DNA of 64,000 bases from Oscillospiraceae bacterium (GTDB lineage: Bacteria > Bacillota > Clostridia > Oscillospirales > Ruminococcaceae): assembly GCA_018434245.1 (NCBI GenBank), contig JAHDPQ010000083.1, positions 17,698-81,697 of the forward strand. The letters are read 5' to 3'. The translations under genes and the position numbers were made by a program. Below are positions 16,727 through 24,814 of the stretch, piece by piece; position 1 is the stretch's first letter, and each line of letters opens with the position of its first letter. The notes under the pieces are model-generated. The model was not told where the DNA came from. It saw only the letters and a list, made by a program, of their open reading frames with translations, and did no database searches.

Positions 16727-18394
16727 ATGAGCCGGGGGTTGAGATTTCGATTTGGCAAGCCGGGCAATCGGCGGCCAAAAAGGGGGCTGTACCGTGTGGT
16801 AATCTTGGTTTTGGTCTTGCTGATTGTGACAATTATGGTTGTGTTTGCCACCGGAATTCTGGGTTTTCAGAAGCGGCAGGGAGAAGATAAAACCAAGGAG
16901 CGTGGGATTTCCTTCGGCATGCCGGGGGAACAGGGCACCGCCAAGGAGCCCGAAGAGCTGGTCAATCTGGTGGATTACTATGCCGACTACCCGGAGGAAG
17001 AGCGGGAAAAGAAAAAGGTATCTCCTCTTTCCCAAAAAGAAAACAGCGAAGAAGAGTTCGACCGGTTGAGCAACCTCAAAATGGGCCGGGGCTATCGGAT
17101 GGATTGCCAGAACTTTCTCCACAGCATGGTGGAAAGCGGCCAGAAGTTTGCGCTGGTCTATTTTGACTTTAACCGCTTTCGGTTTATCAATACCCTGCGG
17201 GGATTTTCCACCGGGGACTACGTCATCACCCGTATCTCTCAGGAGATGAAGCTGATTCTGCCGGAAGGAGCCATGCTCACCCGGCTTTCTGCCGATCACT
17301 TTGCCGGCCTCATTGTCTATATTGACGAAAACCAGCTGCAGAATATTTACGAGCGGCTGCGCCGGACAGGGGAAGTGATCCGCAACGACATCGGCTCCAA
17401 AAGCGGGCTGCAGGTCAGCATGGGGGTGGCCATTACCGAAAACCCGGGCGATTACGACATTTTTAAGCTACTTGGCTGGGCCAACATTGCCCGCCACAGC
17501 ATCAAGCTCACCAAGGCGGAAACCTACTCCGTCTACAACAGCGCCATGCTCACCAGCTTTTTGTACGGGGAATCAGCTTTGGAGGACTATAGCGAGCACC
17601 AGTATGCCGACGACTTCATCCTCTATCTGCGGCCCCAGCTTCTCATTGCCAGCAAGCGAATTACCGCTTGCGATTCCATGGTTCGCTGGGGATACGAGGA
17701 TTCCAACGACCCTTCCCGCAGCAACTTGTGTGACGGCAACATTCTGCCTGCCTCCAACCTCAAGGTGATCTATCAGGTTTGCCGCACCATCCATAAGTGG
17801 CGTAAAGCGGGAAATATCCCCATCCCCGTCATGGTGGGAATAGGGGAACTGGATTTTTACAAAACTGATATTGATGCTTTTTTTGGCCGCTGTATGGCGG
17901 AGTTTCAGGTGGAAGCCGCCCTGCTCACAGCTGTGATCAGCCTTCACACCATCCGGCTGGACCCCGAGCTTGCCAAGATTCAGGCCAAAAAGCTCACCGA
18001 CGCCGGGCTGAAGCTAGCCGTCTGCGACATCGACCGGGGAATTCAGTCTCTGGAGCTTTTGGAGGGAATGGGCGTGGACTTCCTCAAGCTGCATAAGAGC
18101 TTTACTCAGAATTTGGAGCGGGAGCCCAAGCGTCAGGAGGATGTGAAGAGGATTCTCTCCATGGCGGAAGGCCTTAAATGCGGCACCGCCTTTGAGGGCG
18201 TGGATACCATCGCTTGTATGAACAAGCTGGCGGAGCTGGGCGGAACCTACGCTCAGGGCCAGTATGTGGGCAAACCCAGCGATACTGAAAGCTTTGCCGA
18301 GGATATGGGCAGCTTTATTCGCAGCGGACCAAGAGACGTCACGGTGATTCTGGATGATGCCGCCCTGAGCAGGGGCGAGCTTAAGTTGTTCTGA
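16727..18394 (+). CDS. membrane protein with degenerate GGDEF and degenerate EAL domains
   Basis: About 555 residues from ATG 16727. A basic N-terminus is followed by one transmembrane helix (about residues 22-45) and an acidic linker. The GGDEF-like domain (about 120-275) has FALVYFDFNRFRFINTLRGF, but the signature reads SADHF (about 188-192). The EAL-like domain (about 285-535) has DSM where EAL is expected, followed by VRW. The DDFGTG loop reads CDIDRG, and the Asn of the NxS motif is missing, while VDFLKLHKSF and the late QGQYVGKP survive. Neither cyclase nor phosphodiesterase activity is expected. A c-di-GMP receptor or protein-interaction role (LapD-like in general plan) is inference. 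The start is uncertain: the ribosome site is weak. Confidence 0.75.
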   Translation: MSRGLRFRFGKPGNRRPKRGLYRVVILVLVLLIVTIMVVFATGILGFQKRQGEDKTKERGISFGMPGEQGTAKEPEELVNLVDYYADYPEEEREKKKVSPLSQKENSEEEFDRLSNLKMGRGYRMDCQNFLHSMVESGQKFALVYFDFNRFRFINTLRGFSTGDYVITRISQEMKLILPEGAMLTRLSADHFAGLIVYIDENQLQNIYERLRRTGEVIRNDIGSKSGLQVSMGVAITENPGDYDIFKLLGWANIARHSIKLTKAETYSVYNSAMLTSFLYGESALEDYSEHQYADDFILYLRPQLLIASKRITACDSMVRWGYEDSNDPSRSNLCDGNILPASNLKVIYQVCRTIHKWRKAGNIPIPVMVGIGELDFYKTDIDAFFGRCMAEFQVEAALLTAVISLHTIRLDPELAKIQAKKLTDAGLKLAVCDIDRGIQSLELLEGMGVDFLKLHKSFTQNLEREPKRQEDVKRILSMAEGLKCGTAFEGVDTIACMNKLAELGGTYAQGQYVGKPSDTESFAEDMGSFIRSGPRDVTVILDDAALSRGELKLF

Positions 18395-18408
18395 AATGAG
18401 GGATCCAT

Positions 18409-18867
18409 ATGTCCAACAAGCGACTGATCTCTGTGCTTGGGCTCGTCATTGGGCTGTCGGTGCTGAGTCTGGCACCGGGGGTTGTTCCCGTTCTGCTGAT
18501 TATCGGAGTGGTTTTGTCCAAGCAGTGGAAGCAGCAGGGACGGGGCAGCTTGATCGATTGGTTGTCCGAGCAGATGGGCTTTGACCGGAAAGAAAACTCT
18601 CAGCAGCAGCGGGACGATCCCTTTGGTGAAATACGCCGGAACATCCCCGCCGAAGGGGACCGGAAGCCACCCAGACGAAACGATGAGGACCGCCCCCGTC
18701 CTCCGGCGAGGCAGAAGGAACAGGGGGACGCTTATCCCTACAGCCGGGAGGAAGAAAAATATTCCTCTCAGCAGTATATCGGCTCCACCGGAAAGGACCC
18801 CTGGGACCTGCCCTCCGGCATGGACCCCTGGGATCTTCCTCCCGAGCATCCCCCTTGGGAAAAATAA
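18409..18867 (+). CDS. small membrane protein with C-terminal DPWDLP repeats, unknown function
   Basis: 152 residues, starting 14 bases after the GGDEF-EAL gene with GAGGG before its ATG, so probably in the same operon. The N-terminus is one long or two short hydrophobic helices (about 5-38: LISVLGLVIGLSVLSLAPGV then VVPVLLIIGVVL). It then becomes a hydrophilic, disordered-looking tail rich in Arg, Pro, Glu and Gln. It ends with KDPWDLPSGMDPWDLPPEHP, a twice-repeated DPWDLP followed by PWEK. Tandem Trp motifs of this kind often bind partner proteins. I do not recognise the family. Confidence 0.6.
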   Translation: MSNKRLISVLGLVIGLSVLSLAPGVVPVLLIIGVVLSKQWKQQGRGSLIDWLSEQMGFDRKENSQQQRDDPFGEIRRNIPAEGDRKPPRRNDEDRPRPPARQKEQGDAYPYSREEEKYSSQQYIGSTGKDPWDLPSGMDPWDLPPEHPPWEK

Positions 18868-18916
18868 ATATCCAAACAGGAAGCCTCAAAACCCAACAAC
18901 ATAAGGAGTGACAGAC

Positions 18917-19738
18917 ATGAGCCGCTATCCTTTCCCCTTGTGTATTCAGCTGACGCCGCCCCCCAATTTTTACGAGGACGCCGATTTTGCTGCCACCCTT
19001 TCCCTGCTGCAGGAGCTGGGATTTTACGGGGTGGAGCTGAATCTGGTGGACTTTTCCGATCCCGGTCGACTGGCCCAGTTTTTGGGCCATTATGGCCTGC
19101 GCCTCACCATGGTGGCTACGGGATTTTACGCCAACCAAAACGGCCTGAGCCTCTCCTCCCTGGATGAGGAAGTCCGGCGCAGGACGGTGGAAAAGATGGG
19201 AGAGATTCTCCGCTTTGCCGCTGGATGCGGCGCGGGAATCATCTGCGGGTTTATCAAAGGCGGCCCGGGGCAGGACAAAGCAATAGCCACCGCTCAGATG
19301 GCAAAATCTCTGGCCGAGGTGGCGACTCTCAACGAGGAGACTCAGGTGGACCTCTATCTGGAATCCACCAATCACTACGAGGCCACTCTGGTCAACACCA
19401 TGGCGGAAGGAGCCGCCTTTGCCCGGGGGGTTCAAAACAAAATCCGCATTTTACCCGACACCTATCACCTGAATATCGAAGAGGAAAGCATGGCTTACGC
19501 CCTGACCCGGCATCAAAGCCTTTACCATAACCTCCACATTTCGGATAATAACCGCTATTTTCCCGGCTTTGGCGCCATCGACTTTTTCGAGGTCTGCGCC
19601 CTGCTCAAGGGAATGGGCTATCAGGGAACTATTTCCATTGAGGGGCGGATCAAAAACAGCCTGCGGGAGGACATTTCCGCCAGCGCCTCCTATCTGGAAG
19701 GGGTCAATGCCCGAATTGCCCTTCTGCAAGGGGAATAA
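18917..19738 (+). CDS. xylose isomerase-like TIM-barrel protein (sugar phosphate isomerase/epimerase family)
   Basis: 273 residues from ATG 18917, which sits eight bases after AAGGAG. The fold is suggested by alternating strands such as LGFYGVELNLVDF, LRLTMVATGFY, VDLYLESTNHYE, IRILPDTYHLNIEE, LHISDNNRYFPG and GTISIEGR. Glu, Asp, His and Glu in these strands fit the metal ligands of the AP-endonuclease-2/xylose-isomerase-like superfamily. The substrate is unknown and no sugar genes are adjacent. It follows the DPWDLP gene by 49 bases and may be read from the same transcript. Confidence 0.75.
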   Translation: MSRYPFPLCIQLTPPPNFYEDADFAATLSLLQELGFYGVELNLVDFSDPGRLAQFLGHYGLRLTMVATGFYANQNGLSLSSLDEEVRRRTVEKMGEILRFAAGCGAGIICGFIKGGPGQDKAIATAQMAKSLAEVATLNEETQVDLYLESTNHYEATLVNTMAEGAAFARGVQNKIRILPDTYHLNIEEESMAYALTRHQSLYHNLHISDNNRYFPGFGAIDFFEVCALLKGMGYQGTISIEGRIKNSLREDISASASYLEGVNARIALLQGE

Positions 19739-19753
19739 ACGCCGGATAAGCCC

Positions 19754-19783
19754 TTGACAAGGCGGCGGGAGCTGTGATATGAT
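19754..19783 (+). promoter_or_regulatory. promoter of rplU-prp-rpmA
   Basis: TTGACA (19754-19759), 18 bases, TATGAT (19778-19783). Confidence 0.75.
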
Positions 19784-19789
19784 TACGGT

Positions 19790-19874
19790 TGCCGCATGTT
19801 CCGGGTAGAAGAGCGCCTTTTGACAGGTTGCCACCCTGCGCAGCGAGTCTTAGGAAAGAGGCAGGTGCCTATTA
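19790..19874 (+). promoter_or_regulatory. candidate L21 leader (autoregulatory mRNA leader)
   Basis: An 85-base leader between the predicted transcription start and rplU. It contains CCGGGTAGAAGAGCGCC, TTGACAGG and a GAGTCTTAGGAAAGAGG segment. Bacillota carry a conserved L21 leader at this place, and the assignment rests on position and general look. A covariance-model search would decide. Confidence 0.4.
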
Positions 19875-20186
19875 ATGTACGCAGTGATTGAAACTGGCGG
19901 TAAACAGTACCGTGTCCAGGAAGGCGATGTGCTTTACATCGAAAAACTGGGAGCAGACGTGGATTCCACCGTCACCTTTGATCAGGTAATGGCTGTGGGC
20001 AAAGAGGACGGCGTGGTCGTCGGCAAGCCTACGGTAGACGGTGCTAAAGTAACCGCAAAGGTGCTCCAGAATGGCAGAGGCAAAAAGATTACCGTTTTTA
20101 CCTATCGTGCCAAGAAGAATTCCAAACGCAAAATGGGCCATCGCCAGCCCTTTACCAAGGTGCAGGTGGAGTCCATCACAGTTTAA
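19875..20186 (+). CDS. rplU: 50S ribosomal protein L21
   Basis: 103 residues starting [18 protein letters not shown], the standard L21 opening. It ends with the rRNA-binding [19 protein letters not shown] signature. First gene of the rplU-prp-rpmA operon; its stop codon abuts the GTG start of prp. Confidence 0.98.
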   Translation: MYAVIETGGKQYRVQEGDVLYIEKLGADVDSTVTFDQVMAVGKEDGVVVGKPTVDGAKVTAKVLQNGRGKKITVFTYRAKKNSKRKMGHRQPFTKVQVESITV

Positions 20187-20498
20187 GTGATACAGGCAAG
20201 TTTTACCCGGGCGGCTCAGGGCTTTGCAGGCTTTGAGGTGACGGGACACGCAGGCTTTGCTCCCACCGGGGAGGATGTGGTCTGCGCCAGCGTAACTTCG
20301 GCAGTGCAGTTGACTGCCAACGGAATTACCGAGATTCTGGGGGTTCCCGCAACGGTATTGGTGGAGGAGAATAAGGTTGGCCTTACCCTTCCCCCCTTTC
20401 CCCAAGAGGGAGCACGGGAATTTTTGCAGGCGCTCTACCTGCATCTCACCCTCTTAGAGCAGGAATATCCACAACACATAACCGTTTCGGAGGTGTAG
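20187..20498 (+). CDS. prp: ribosomal-processing cysteine protease Prp
   Basis: 103-residue protease (YsxB family) that removes the N-terminal extension of ribosomal protein L27 in Bacillota. The catalytic His is in VTGHAGFA (residues 18-25) and the catalytic Cys in [14 protein letters not shown]. It starts with GTG directly after the rplU stop codon, so translation is coupled. Its substrate is the next gene, whose N-terminus carries the cleavage sequence. Confidence 0.95.
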   Translation: MIQASFTRAAQGFAGFEVTGHAGFAPTGEDVVCASVTSAVQLTANGITEILGVPATVLVEENKVGLTLPPFPQEGAREFLQALYLHLTLLEQEYPQHITVSEV

Positions 20499-20503
20499 AT
20501 ACT

Positions 20504-20785
20504 ATGTTGAAACTGAATATGCAGTTTTTCGCTCAGAAGAAGGGCGTTGGTTCCAGTAAAAACGGACGGGACAGTGAATCCAAACGTCTGGGAGTCAAGC
20601 GGGCCGACGGTCAGTTTGTACTGGCCGGAAACATTCTGGTTCGCCAGCGGGGTACCAAGATTCATCCCGGCACCAATGTGGGCAAGGGCAGCGACGATAC
20701 CCTGTTCGCTCTGACCGATGGCCGCGTCAGCTTTGAGCGGATGGGCCGCAACAAGAAAAAGGTCAGCATCTATCCCGCACAGTAA
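20504..20785 (+). CDS. rpmA: 50S ribosomal protein L27 with Prp-cleavable N-terminus
   Basis: 93 residues. The N-terminus [20 protein letters not shown] has the Bacillota-type extension, with cleavage expected after QFFA (residue 10). This exposes the mature QKKGVGSS end that reaches the peptidyl-transferase centre. The body [16 protein letters not shown] and [10 protein letters not shown] is typical. Start 20504 follows GGAGGTG by eight bases. The mature protein would begin with Gln rather than the more usual Ser/Ala/His, a minor variation. Confidence 0.97.
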   Translation: MLKLNMQFFAQKKGVGSSKNGRDSESKRLGVKRADGQFVLAGNILVRQRGTKIHPGTNVGKGSDDTLFALTDGRVSFERMGRNKKKVSIYPAQ

Positions 20786-20808
20786 GTTTAGGCTTTATTC
20801 GGGCTTTG

Positions 20809-20853
20809 CGCCCTGAGTCGACATGGGGACTCAGGGCGTTTGCTGTGTTTTTC
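20809..20853 (+). terminator. terminator of the rplU-prp-rpmA operon
   Basis: CGCCCTGAGTC (20809-20819) pairs with GACTCAGGGCG (20828-20838); a T-rich tract follows, ending in TTTTT. Confidence 0.8.
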
Positions 20854-20871
20854 CCATATTAGAGAAGGACT

Positions 20872-22020
20872 ATGAAGAGAGTTTGGCATGCCATAGCCGA
20901 ATTTTGGCGAACCACCGACCGGTGGCTGTTGCTGTTCTGGCTGTTTGCCTCCGGAATTTCCATGGTGTTTTTAATGGGAATTCATCATTCGGGGTTGATG
21001 ACTTCCAGCAAGCTGGTTTCTCAGGCAGGAGCGATTGTGCTGGGGCTGTTGGCTGCTCTGATTCTGGCCAACATCGACTACAACACCCTGCTCAGACTGT
21101 GGAAGCTTTACGTTCCCCTCTGCCTGCTTCTGGTGCTCCTCACCTTTACCTCTCTAGGGGTGGAGGAAGGAGGAAACCGGGCATGGCTGGCTATCCGTCT
21201 GGCGGGACGTACTCTTTCCATACAGCCCTCGGAATTTTTAAAAATCTCCTTTATCACTACCTTTGCCCTTCATCTGAGCAAGGTGGCGGAGCACCTCAAC
21301 GAACCTTTGCATGTTCTGCTGCTCTGCCTCCACGGGGGAATCCACGTGCTGCTGATTCAGCTGCAGGACAGTGGAACCGCCGTCATCTTTTTCATCATGT
21401 TTCTGGCGATGATCTTCTGTGCGGGCCTTGCCTGGAAGTACATCATTGCTGCGGCAGCCGCCATGATGGCTGGTTTGCCCATTTTGTGGTTTTTTGTCAT
21501 GACCGATGTGCAGAAGATGCGCATTTTGGTACTGTTTAATCCCGAGCTGGACCCGGATACGATTTTTCAGCAGGTGCGCAGTGCCGCCGCTCTTTCCACC
21601 GGTGGGATGCAGGGGACGGGGATTTTTTCTGGCAGCCATGTGCCGGTGCCCAAGGCCTACAACGACTTCATCTTCTCCTTTATCGGGGTGTCGGGAGGTT
21701 TTATGGCCTGCATTGGAATCATCGCTCTGTTGATGGCGATTTCCTTTAAGATTCTCCACAACTCCGGCTCTGCCAAGGACAGCGCAGGGCGGCTAATCTG
21801 CGTAGGAGTCTTTGCCATGCTGATCGGCCAGACCTTTATCAACCTGGGCATGTGCATCGGCCTTCTACCGGTCATTGGCGTCACCTTGCCCCTGTTTTCG
21901 GCGGGAGGCTCTTCGGTGCTCTCCCTCTACTGCGGTTTGGGCCTGGTGCTCAGCGTCTATAAGCACTCCCACACCGGGCTCTTCTCCAAAGGGGAAGAAG
22001 GCAGCCGTCACATCATCTGA
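20872..22020 (+). CDS. SEDS-family protein (RodA/FtsW-like peptidoglycan polymerase paralogue)
   Basis: 382 residues with about ten transmembrane helices. SEDS proteins polymerise lipid II with a partner class B PBP. Seen here: GNRAWLAI, LSIQPSEFLKISF, LQDSGTAVIFF, the catalytic-Asp loop as VPKAYNDFIFSF and LPVIGVTLPLFSAGGSSVLS. The EE pair that normally follows the catalytic loop (xEELG) reads GVSGG. It is therefore a divergent member, perhaps sporulation-specific or of reduced activity. ATG 20872 is preceded by AGAAGG. No PBP gene is adjacent. Confidence 0.85.
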   Translation: MKRVWHAIAEFWRTTDRWLLLFWLFASGISMVFLMGIHHSGLMTSSKLVSQAGAIVLGLLAALILANIDYNTLLRLWKLYVPLCLLLVLLTFTSLGVEEGGNRAWLAIRLAGRTLSIQPSEFLKISFITTFALHLSKVAEHLNEPLHVLLLCLHGGIHVLLIQLQDSGTAVIFFIMFLAMIFCAGLAWKYIIAAAAAMMAGLPILWFFVMTDVQKMRILVLFNPELDPDTIFQQVRSAAALSTGGMQGTGIFSGSHVPVPKAYNDFIFSFIGVSGGFMACIGIIALLMAISFKILHNSGSAKDSAGRLICVGVFAMLIGQTFINLGMCIGLLPVIGVTLPLFSAGGSSVLSLYCGLGLVLSVYKHSHTGLFSKGEEGSRHII

Positions 22021-22026
22021 CCACAG

Positions 22027-22058
22027 GCTTCCGGGTAAGTTGCCGGGAGCTTTTGCTT
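22027..22058 (+). terminator. terminator of the SEDS gene
   Basis: GCTTCCGG (22027-22034) pairs with CCGGGAGC (22043-22050), one G-U pair, followed by TTTTGCTTT. Confidence 0.6.
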
Positions 22059-22146
22059 TGCCCGTAGAAAAAGGTGTACCGCCGTGAATTGGGCAGCACA
22101 CCTTGATACTGTCGAATAGCAATACTTACCTTGCGGAACAGTCGAG

Positions 22147-23160
22147 TCACTGGGATTGGCGGATTCCCTCCACCTTTTTTTGATAGCGGATGTCCTTGCC
22201 GGCAAAACGGAGCACCTTGTAGGCACAAACCAGGCGAGAGACCATTCGCTGGGAGTAGCGAGCTTCGATTTCTGCAGGCTCCAGATTGGTGCTGATGATG
22301 GTGGGGCGTTCCTCCACCAGCCGGGAGTTGAGGATGTTAAAGAGAGTGGCTCCCACAAACTGGTTCATGAATTCGGTGCCCAGATCGTCCAGCACCAGAA
22401 GATCGCAATCCAGATAGGTCACCATGGTATCCCGATACTGCTCCTTGGAGCCGGACTCCCGGGAGAACTTTTCCGCCTCCAGCATGTCCATCATCCGCTG
22501 CACTGAGGTGTAGATCACCCCATAGCCCGCTTGGGTGGTTTCGGCAGCCATGGCTACCGACAGGTGGGTTTTGCCAAGGCCGGTTTTCCCGATCAGCAAT
22601 AGGCTTTCACTGTTGGGAGAAAAGGTATTGGTCCAGTGGCGGCAGGTGCTCAGCACATCCTGCATCCGAACCCGGGGGCTGATTCCCGAATCGTCGGGGG
22701 TGTCGGGGTAATAATCCAGCGAAAAGCTTTGGAAGGTGCTGCTGCCCACCGGGGAAACCCGGCTAAGTTGGGCGGCGGCCTCCTGACGGAGGAGGGCCTT
22801 CATACAATGGCACATGTTCTGCTCCACGTAGCCGGTATCCCGGCAGTCAGCGCAAAAGTGGCGAAGAGTCAAATAATCCGGGGGATAACCGTGCTGAACC
22901 AGCAGGGCTACCCGCTCCTGCTGCACCCCCAGATTGGCCTCTGCCAGTTCCTGCATCTTCTCCTCCACATCCGGGGAACCCGCCACCACAATGCGGGTAA
23001 TGCGCGCAGCCTGCTGGGCCATCTGCCGCTCCAGCTCGGCGATGCGGGGGATTCTGTGGTGAATCTCCTCCCGGTGGCGGGAAGCTTCTTCCCGGGCGGC
23101 CTGTTTTCTGCCGTCCAGAATATCCCACACCCGCTGATAAATCTGTTTTGAATATCCCAT
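22147..23160 (-). CDS. dnaI: DnaI/DnaC-type helicase loader ATPase
   Basis: 337 residues. The N-terminal third is coiled-coil and charged. A zinc-binding segment HFCADCRDTGYVEQNMCHC follows near residue 105. The AAA+ domain has Walker A GKTGLGKTHLS, Walker B LLVLDDLGTEF and sensor-1-like PTIISTNLEP. It loads the replicative helicase DnaB during primosome assembly. It lies three bases after the dnaD-like gene, whose last codons contain its AAGGAG ribosome site, so the two are co-expressed. The IstB family is an alternative in name only, because no transposase is nearby. Confidence 0.9.
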   Translation of the reverse strand: MGYSKQIYQRVWDILDGRKQAAREEASRHREEIHHRIPRIAELERQMAQQAARITRIVVAGSPDVEEKMQELAEANLGVQQERVALLVQHGYPPDYLTLRHFCADCRDTGYVEQNMCHCMKALLRQEAAAQLSRVSPVGSSTFQSFSLDYYPDTPDDSGISPRVRMQDVLSTCRHWTNTFSPNSESLLLIGKTGLGKTHLSVAMAAETTQAGYGVIYTSVQRMMDMLEAEKFSRESGSKEQYRDTMVTYLDCDLLVLDDLGTEFMNQFVGATLFNILNSRLVEERPTIISTNLEPAEIEARYSQRMVSRLVCAYKVLRFAGKDIRYQKKVEGIRQSQ

Positions 23161-23163
23161 GGA

Positions 23164-24189
23164 CTACTCCTTCGTACCGTATGTAAGGCGTTCCAGCTCC
23201 TCCATATCGTAGGAGGCCTCGGATTTGGCCGGGGCAGGGGACTGCTCCCGCTTCCATTTGCCAAGATTTTGCTGCATTTCCTCCCGGGCCTGCTTGACGG
23301 TAGAAATTCCCTTGGCCCGCCAGTTTTGTAGAATGCCGTTGAGATAGGCAAAACTCAGCTTGCCCTTCTGCTCGACAGTTCGCTCGTAGGCAAGGCCGAT
23401 CAGCTCCATAGAAAAGCGCAGCTCCTCAGTCCAGATGCGGATAAACTCCCGCTCGCTGCCTACCAGAGCCCTGTCGTAAATCCCCATCAGCCGCCGAACC
23501 TTTTCTTCGGCACTTTGGCGGCGGGTGGCCCGGAGAATTTCTCCCTCGGCCTTTTCATGGGAGTCGATGCCCGCTTCAATCCATCCGGCAGCCACCTTTT
23601 CCACATACCGCATGTTGTCCTTTCCCATGGAAACACAGTACTGCAACAGCATCAAAATCAGATCGGGCTGCATACCATAGTAGCTGTACAGGGCGGCGAT
23701 GGTGTCGGTGGATACAGGAGTGAGGGGCTTGCCCAGCACTCCCTGGGCCTCTTGCAGCAGATAGGCAATGTTCTGATCCTGCCGGCCCATCTCGTTGATC
23801 TGCCGGGTGGTTAGTCGCCTGCGCTGGATGCGAACGGGGGGCTTTTCCGGAGATTGGAGCTTAGGTTCCTCTGGCGGCTCTTCCTGTTCCTCGGTATAGG
23901 AGAGAATAGCGGCAGAAGGTGCAGGAACGGAGGGCTTGGAATGGGGAGCTTCTTCCATTTGGCGAAGCACCCCCAGATGAACCCAGTAGTTGACGGCATC
24001 CTGCACGTCGGCTTGAGGCAGATTCAAAAAAGAGGCAACTTCCCCAAGATCGGCGTCGCCGCCGCGGCGCAGCAGGAACAGCAGCACCTTGAGGGAGGCG
24101 CCGCCGCAGAGCTTGAGGTGCTGATCCACTATGGAACCGGGAACCGCAAAGGCGCTGCTCCAGAGAGGACCGTCAACGTAATAGGACAT
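23164..24189 (-). CDS. DnaD-domain replication initiation protein
   Basis: 341 residues with a winged-helix-like N-terminus (about 20-85: LKVLLFLLRRGG ... VASFLNLPQADVQDAVNYWV), a Pro/Glu-rich linker and two copies of the DnaB/DnaD C-terminal helical domain (about 160-210 and 265-300). Both end in the family pattern YxxxIxxxW, seen as YVEKVAAGW and YLNGILQNW. It is the likely partner of DnaI in helicase loading, combining roles of DnaB and DnaD of Bacillus. The ATG at 24189 follows AAAGGAAG. Confidence 0.88.
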   Translation of the reverse strand: MSYYVDGPLWSSAFAVPGSIVDQHLKLCGGASLKVLLFLLRRGGDADLGEVASFLNLPQADVQDAVNYWVHLGVLRQMEEAPHSKPSVPAPSAAILSYTEEQEEPPEEPKLQSPEKPPVRIQRRRLTTRQINEMGRQDQNIAYLLQEAQGVLGKPLTPVSTDTIAALYSYYGMQPDLILMLLQYCVSMGKDNMRYVEKVAAGWIEAGIDSHEKAEGEILRATRRQSAEEKVRRLMGIYDRALVGSEREFIRIWTEELRFSMELIGLAYERTVEQKGKLSFAYLNGILQNWRAKGISTVKQAREEMQQNLGKWKREQSPAPAKSEASYDMEELERLTYGTKE

Positions 24190-24222
24190 TTACAGGCTTC
24201 CTTTCAAAGGGGGATAAAGGCA

Positions 24223-24257
24223 GTGATACCATAAAAGCAAAGCCAATATGGTATCAC
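24223..24257. repeat. perfect 11-base inverted repeat
   Basis: GTGATACCATA and TATGGTATCAC with a 13-base loop, just upstream of the dnaD-like gene (minus strand). It could be an operator or a leader hairpin. Confidence 0.6.
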
Positions 24258-24387
24258 GTGGGGTGGGAAGGGGCGGCATAGAGCGCCCCGTGGTATCCAA
24301 CACTCGGCGGGACCGATGAATATCCGGTAGAAGATTTTGTACCTATAAAGGCTAGGAAGAAAAGAGGTCGCCGCTGCTCTGGGGATA

Positions 24388-24421
24388 TTATACCACAAGT
24401 GCAGCGCACGTAGTGGTATAA
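24388..24421. repeat. 9-base inverted repeat TTATACCAC/GTGGTATAA
   Basis: Perfect arms 16 bases apart. Each arm carries a TATACC/GGTATA core like the neighbouring repeat at 24223, so these may be related operator-like sites for the divergent region. Confidence 0.5.
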
Positions 24422-24423
24422 TT

Positions 24424-24474
24424 GTGCACCAAAAGGCGGTTGCCCCTCGTAAGGGGCGAGCCGTTGCACATAGA
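24424..24474. repeat. complex hairpin with GCCCCT/AGGGGC arms
   Basis: TGTGCA ... TGCACA encloses GCCCCT-CGTA-AGGGGC. It is part of the palindrome cluster between dnaD and the second MATE gene. Confidence 0.45.
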
Positions 24475-24475
24475 G

Positions 24476-24506
24476 TATAATAACTGCGTCCTTTGCAGTT
24501 ATTATA
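24476..24506. repeat. 12-base palindromic element, family also found near 43.7 kb
   Basis: TATAATAACTGC and GCAGTTATTATA, perfect arms with a 7-base loop, followed by TCATATT. An element with the same outer arms and the same CATATT flank is at 43685-43711, so this is a dispersed repeat family. The rest of the gap (24507-24748) shows nothing recognisable. Confidence 0.6.
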
Positions 24507-24748
24507 TCATATTCCTTCCTCTTTGTAAGGAGAAAATTTTGAGAGGGATACCAAGGCCTTGGAAAACCCTCTGTGCTCTCTCCCCGTCTGCCTGATTTTG
24601 AGGCAGCCTTTGCCGAGGAAGCCCATGGCGTTCTCCCAAACTTTGTGCTATAATAAGATTTTAGCATCCCCAAACCTGCACCCTGCATTTCCTGCCGACT
24701 AGCCCCTGCCCGGATTGCTTGCGGGCGTAGCAGGTAACAAAAGACAAG

Positions 24749-24778
24749 AGGCCTTTCCGGAACTTGCCGGAAAGGCCT
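24749..24778 (+). promoter_or_regulatory. strong leader hairpin before the second MATE gene
   Basis: AGGCCTTTCCGG and CCGGAAAGGCCT, perfect 12-base-pair stem, 36 bases before the start codon. There is no T-run. It may be a terminator remnant or a translational control structure. Confidence 0.45.
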
Positions 24779-24814
24779 GCCTTATGAAATCTCAAACAGA
24801 AAAGAAGTGATAGC

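Noticed and set aside
22147-23160. IstB transposition helper
   Set aside because: Adjacent to a DnaD-domain gene and no transposase; a DnaI-type loader is more likely.
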